From: Verrucomicrobiaceae bacterium
Lineage (GTDB): Bacteria > Verrucomicrobiota > Verrucomicrobiia > Verrucomicrobiales > Verrucomicrobiaceae
Assembly: GCA_027490195.1 (NCBI GenBank)
Contig: JAIXYN010000098.1
Span: 61,666 to 125,665 of the forward strand
Length of the DNA stretch: 64,000 nt
Direction of reading: 5' to 3'
Made by a program: the position numbers and the translations under genes. The notes under the pieces are model-generated. The model was given only the letters and a program-made list of their open reading frames with translations, was not told where the DNA came from and ran no database searches. This document shows, one piece after another, positions 63,670-64,000 of the stretch; positions within the stretch are counted from its first letter, which is position 1; every line of letters starts with the position of its first letter.

Positions 63670-64000
63670 CGAATGACGAATGGGTGCCGTTTTTTATGTG
63701 CAGTGTCTTGGGGTGTGATACCACGCGCAGTTGAAAAAGAGTCTGAAGATCCCCATTCGTGAGAAGGATGGCGGAGGGTCTCACAGGCTGGCTGAGGAAC
63801 TGCGCAGTGAGCTTTGAAGCGCACAGTGCGAAGAATGGAAGGTGTCTCTGCGCGCACGGTAAATGCTGGGGAGTGCGAAAGTCCTCGCAGTCGGGCGGTT
63901 TGGCGGAGATGGCGCTGGGCGATGAAATGCCTTGGACGCCAAACACGACCAACCTACAGCCCCGAGCGCCGGGCCTTGCATCTGTTTGGGAACAGGTTTC
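63670..64000. repeat. Short AATGACGA array then family B repeat copy 2 (runs to window end)
   Basis: ACGAATGACGAATGACGAAT spans the gluQ stop region (63658-63682). From 63715 to the last base, the 286-bp family B sequence repeats 50307-50592 without gaps. Copy 1 extends further, so this copy probably continues past the window. Confidence 0.75.

Overview
The window looks like chromosome of a GC-rich Verrucomicrobiota member, probably close to Verrucomicrobiaceae such as Prosthecobacter. That placement is inference. It rests on a paired DUF1501 and DUF1549/DUF1553 operon, a Gram-negative LPS export cluster with kdsA, many small dispersed intergenic repeats, and short arrays of an AATGACGA-type motif. 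No rRNA, CRISPR array, complete insertion sequence or prophage was seen. There is one tRNA.

Layout. 1-7.3 kb: an antitoxin remnant and a truncated PIN toxin, then two related loci for a predicted peptide-ligation or modification system. The first has a fused ATP-grasp/alpha-E protein plus a transglutaminase. The second has separate ATP-grasp, alpha-E and transglutaminase genes. Each locus is preceded by a good -24/-12 (sigma-54-like) promoter match. 7.4-11.4 kb: kdsA, lptC-like, lptA-like, lptB and hpf, which together make Kdo, export LPS and hibernate ribosomes. 11.4-18.5 kb: a two-domain acyltransferase resembling ornithine-lipid synthases, pyrF with two paralogous membrane proteins, purE-purK, a ParE/RelE-type toxin-antitoxin pair and an oxidoreductase.

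19.5-36.7 kb is the accessory heart of the window. Two very similar giant ATPases (1742 and 1757 aa) are visibly richer in A+T than their neighbours. Each has a nuclease-like N-terminus, a STAND-type P-loop core and a long C-terminal region, which is the architecture of antiviral STAND (Avs) defence proteins. Between them lie the DUF1501-DUF1549 operon, bracketed by an inverted repeat of about 58 bp, and a 1.8-kb repeat field with iterated hairpins. Near 29.5 kb the + strand changes from C-rich to G-rich whatever the gene orientation, and the dispersed repeats flip orientation with it.

36.7-64 kb: glpD beside a duplicated copy of its own 3' end, an FKBP isomerase, a fatty-acid desaturase, uvrB, a second oxidoreductase, an ABC exporter, an inositol-phosphatase family protein, a stand-alone CoaB, an SDR, a nucleotidyltransferase-like gene with a small partner, prfC, a DUF350-DUF1190-YgiC operon (another peptide-ligase-like ATP-grasp), truA-ruvX, a mannose-1-phosphate guanylyltransferase, tRNA-Ser(CGA), a 3-methyladenine glycosylase, a Nif3-like protein and gluQ. 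Intergenic gaps here are filled with several repeat families. Two of these blocks lie between duplicated 3' ends of neighbouring genes.
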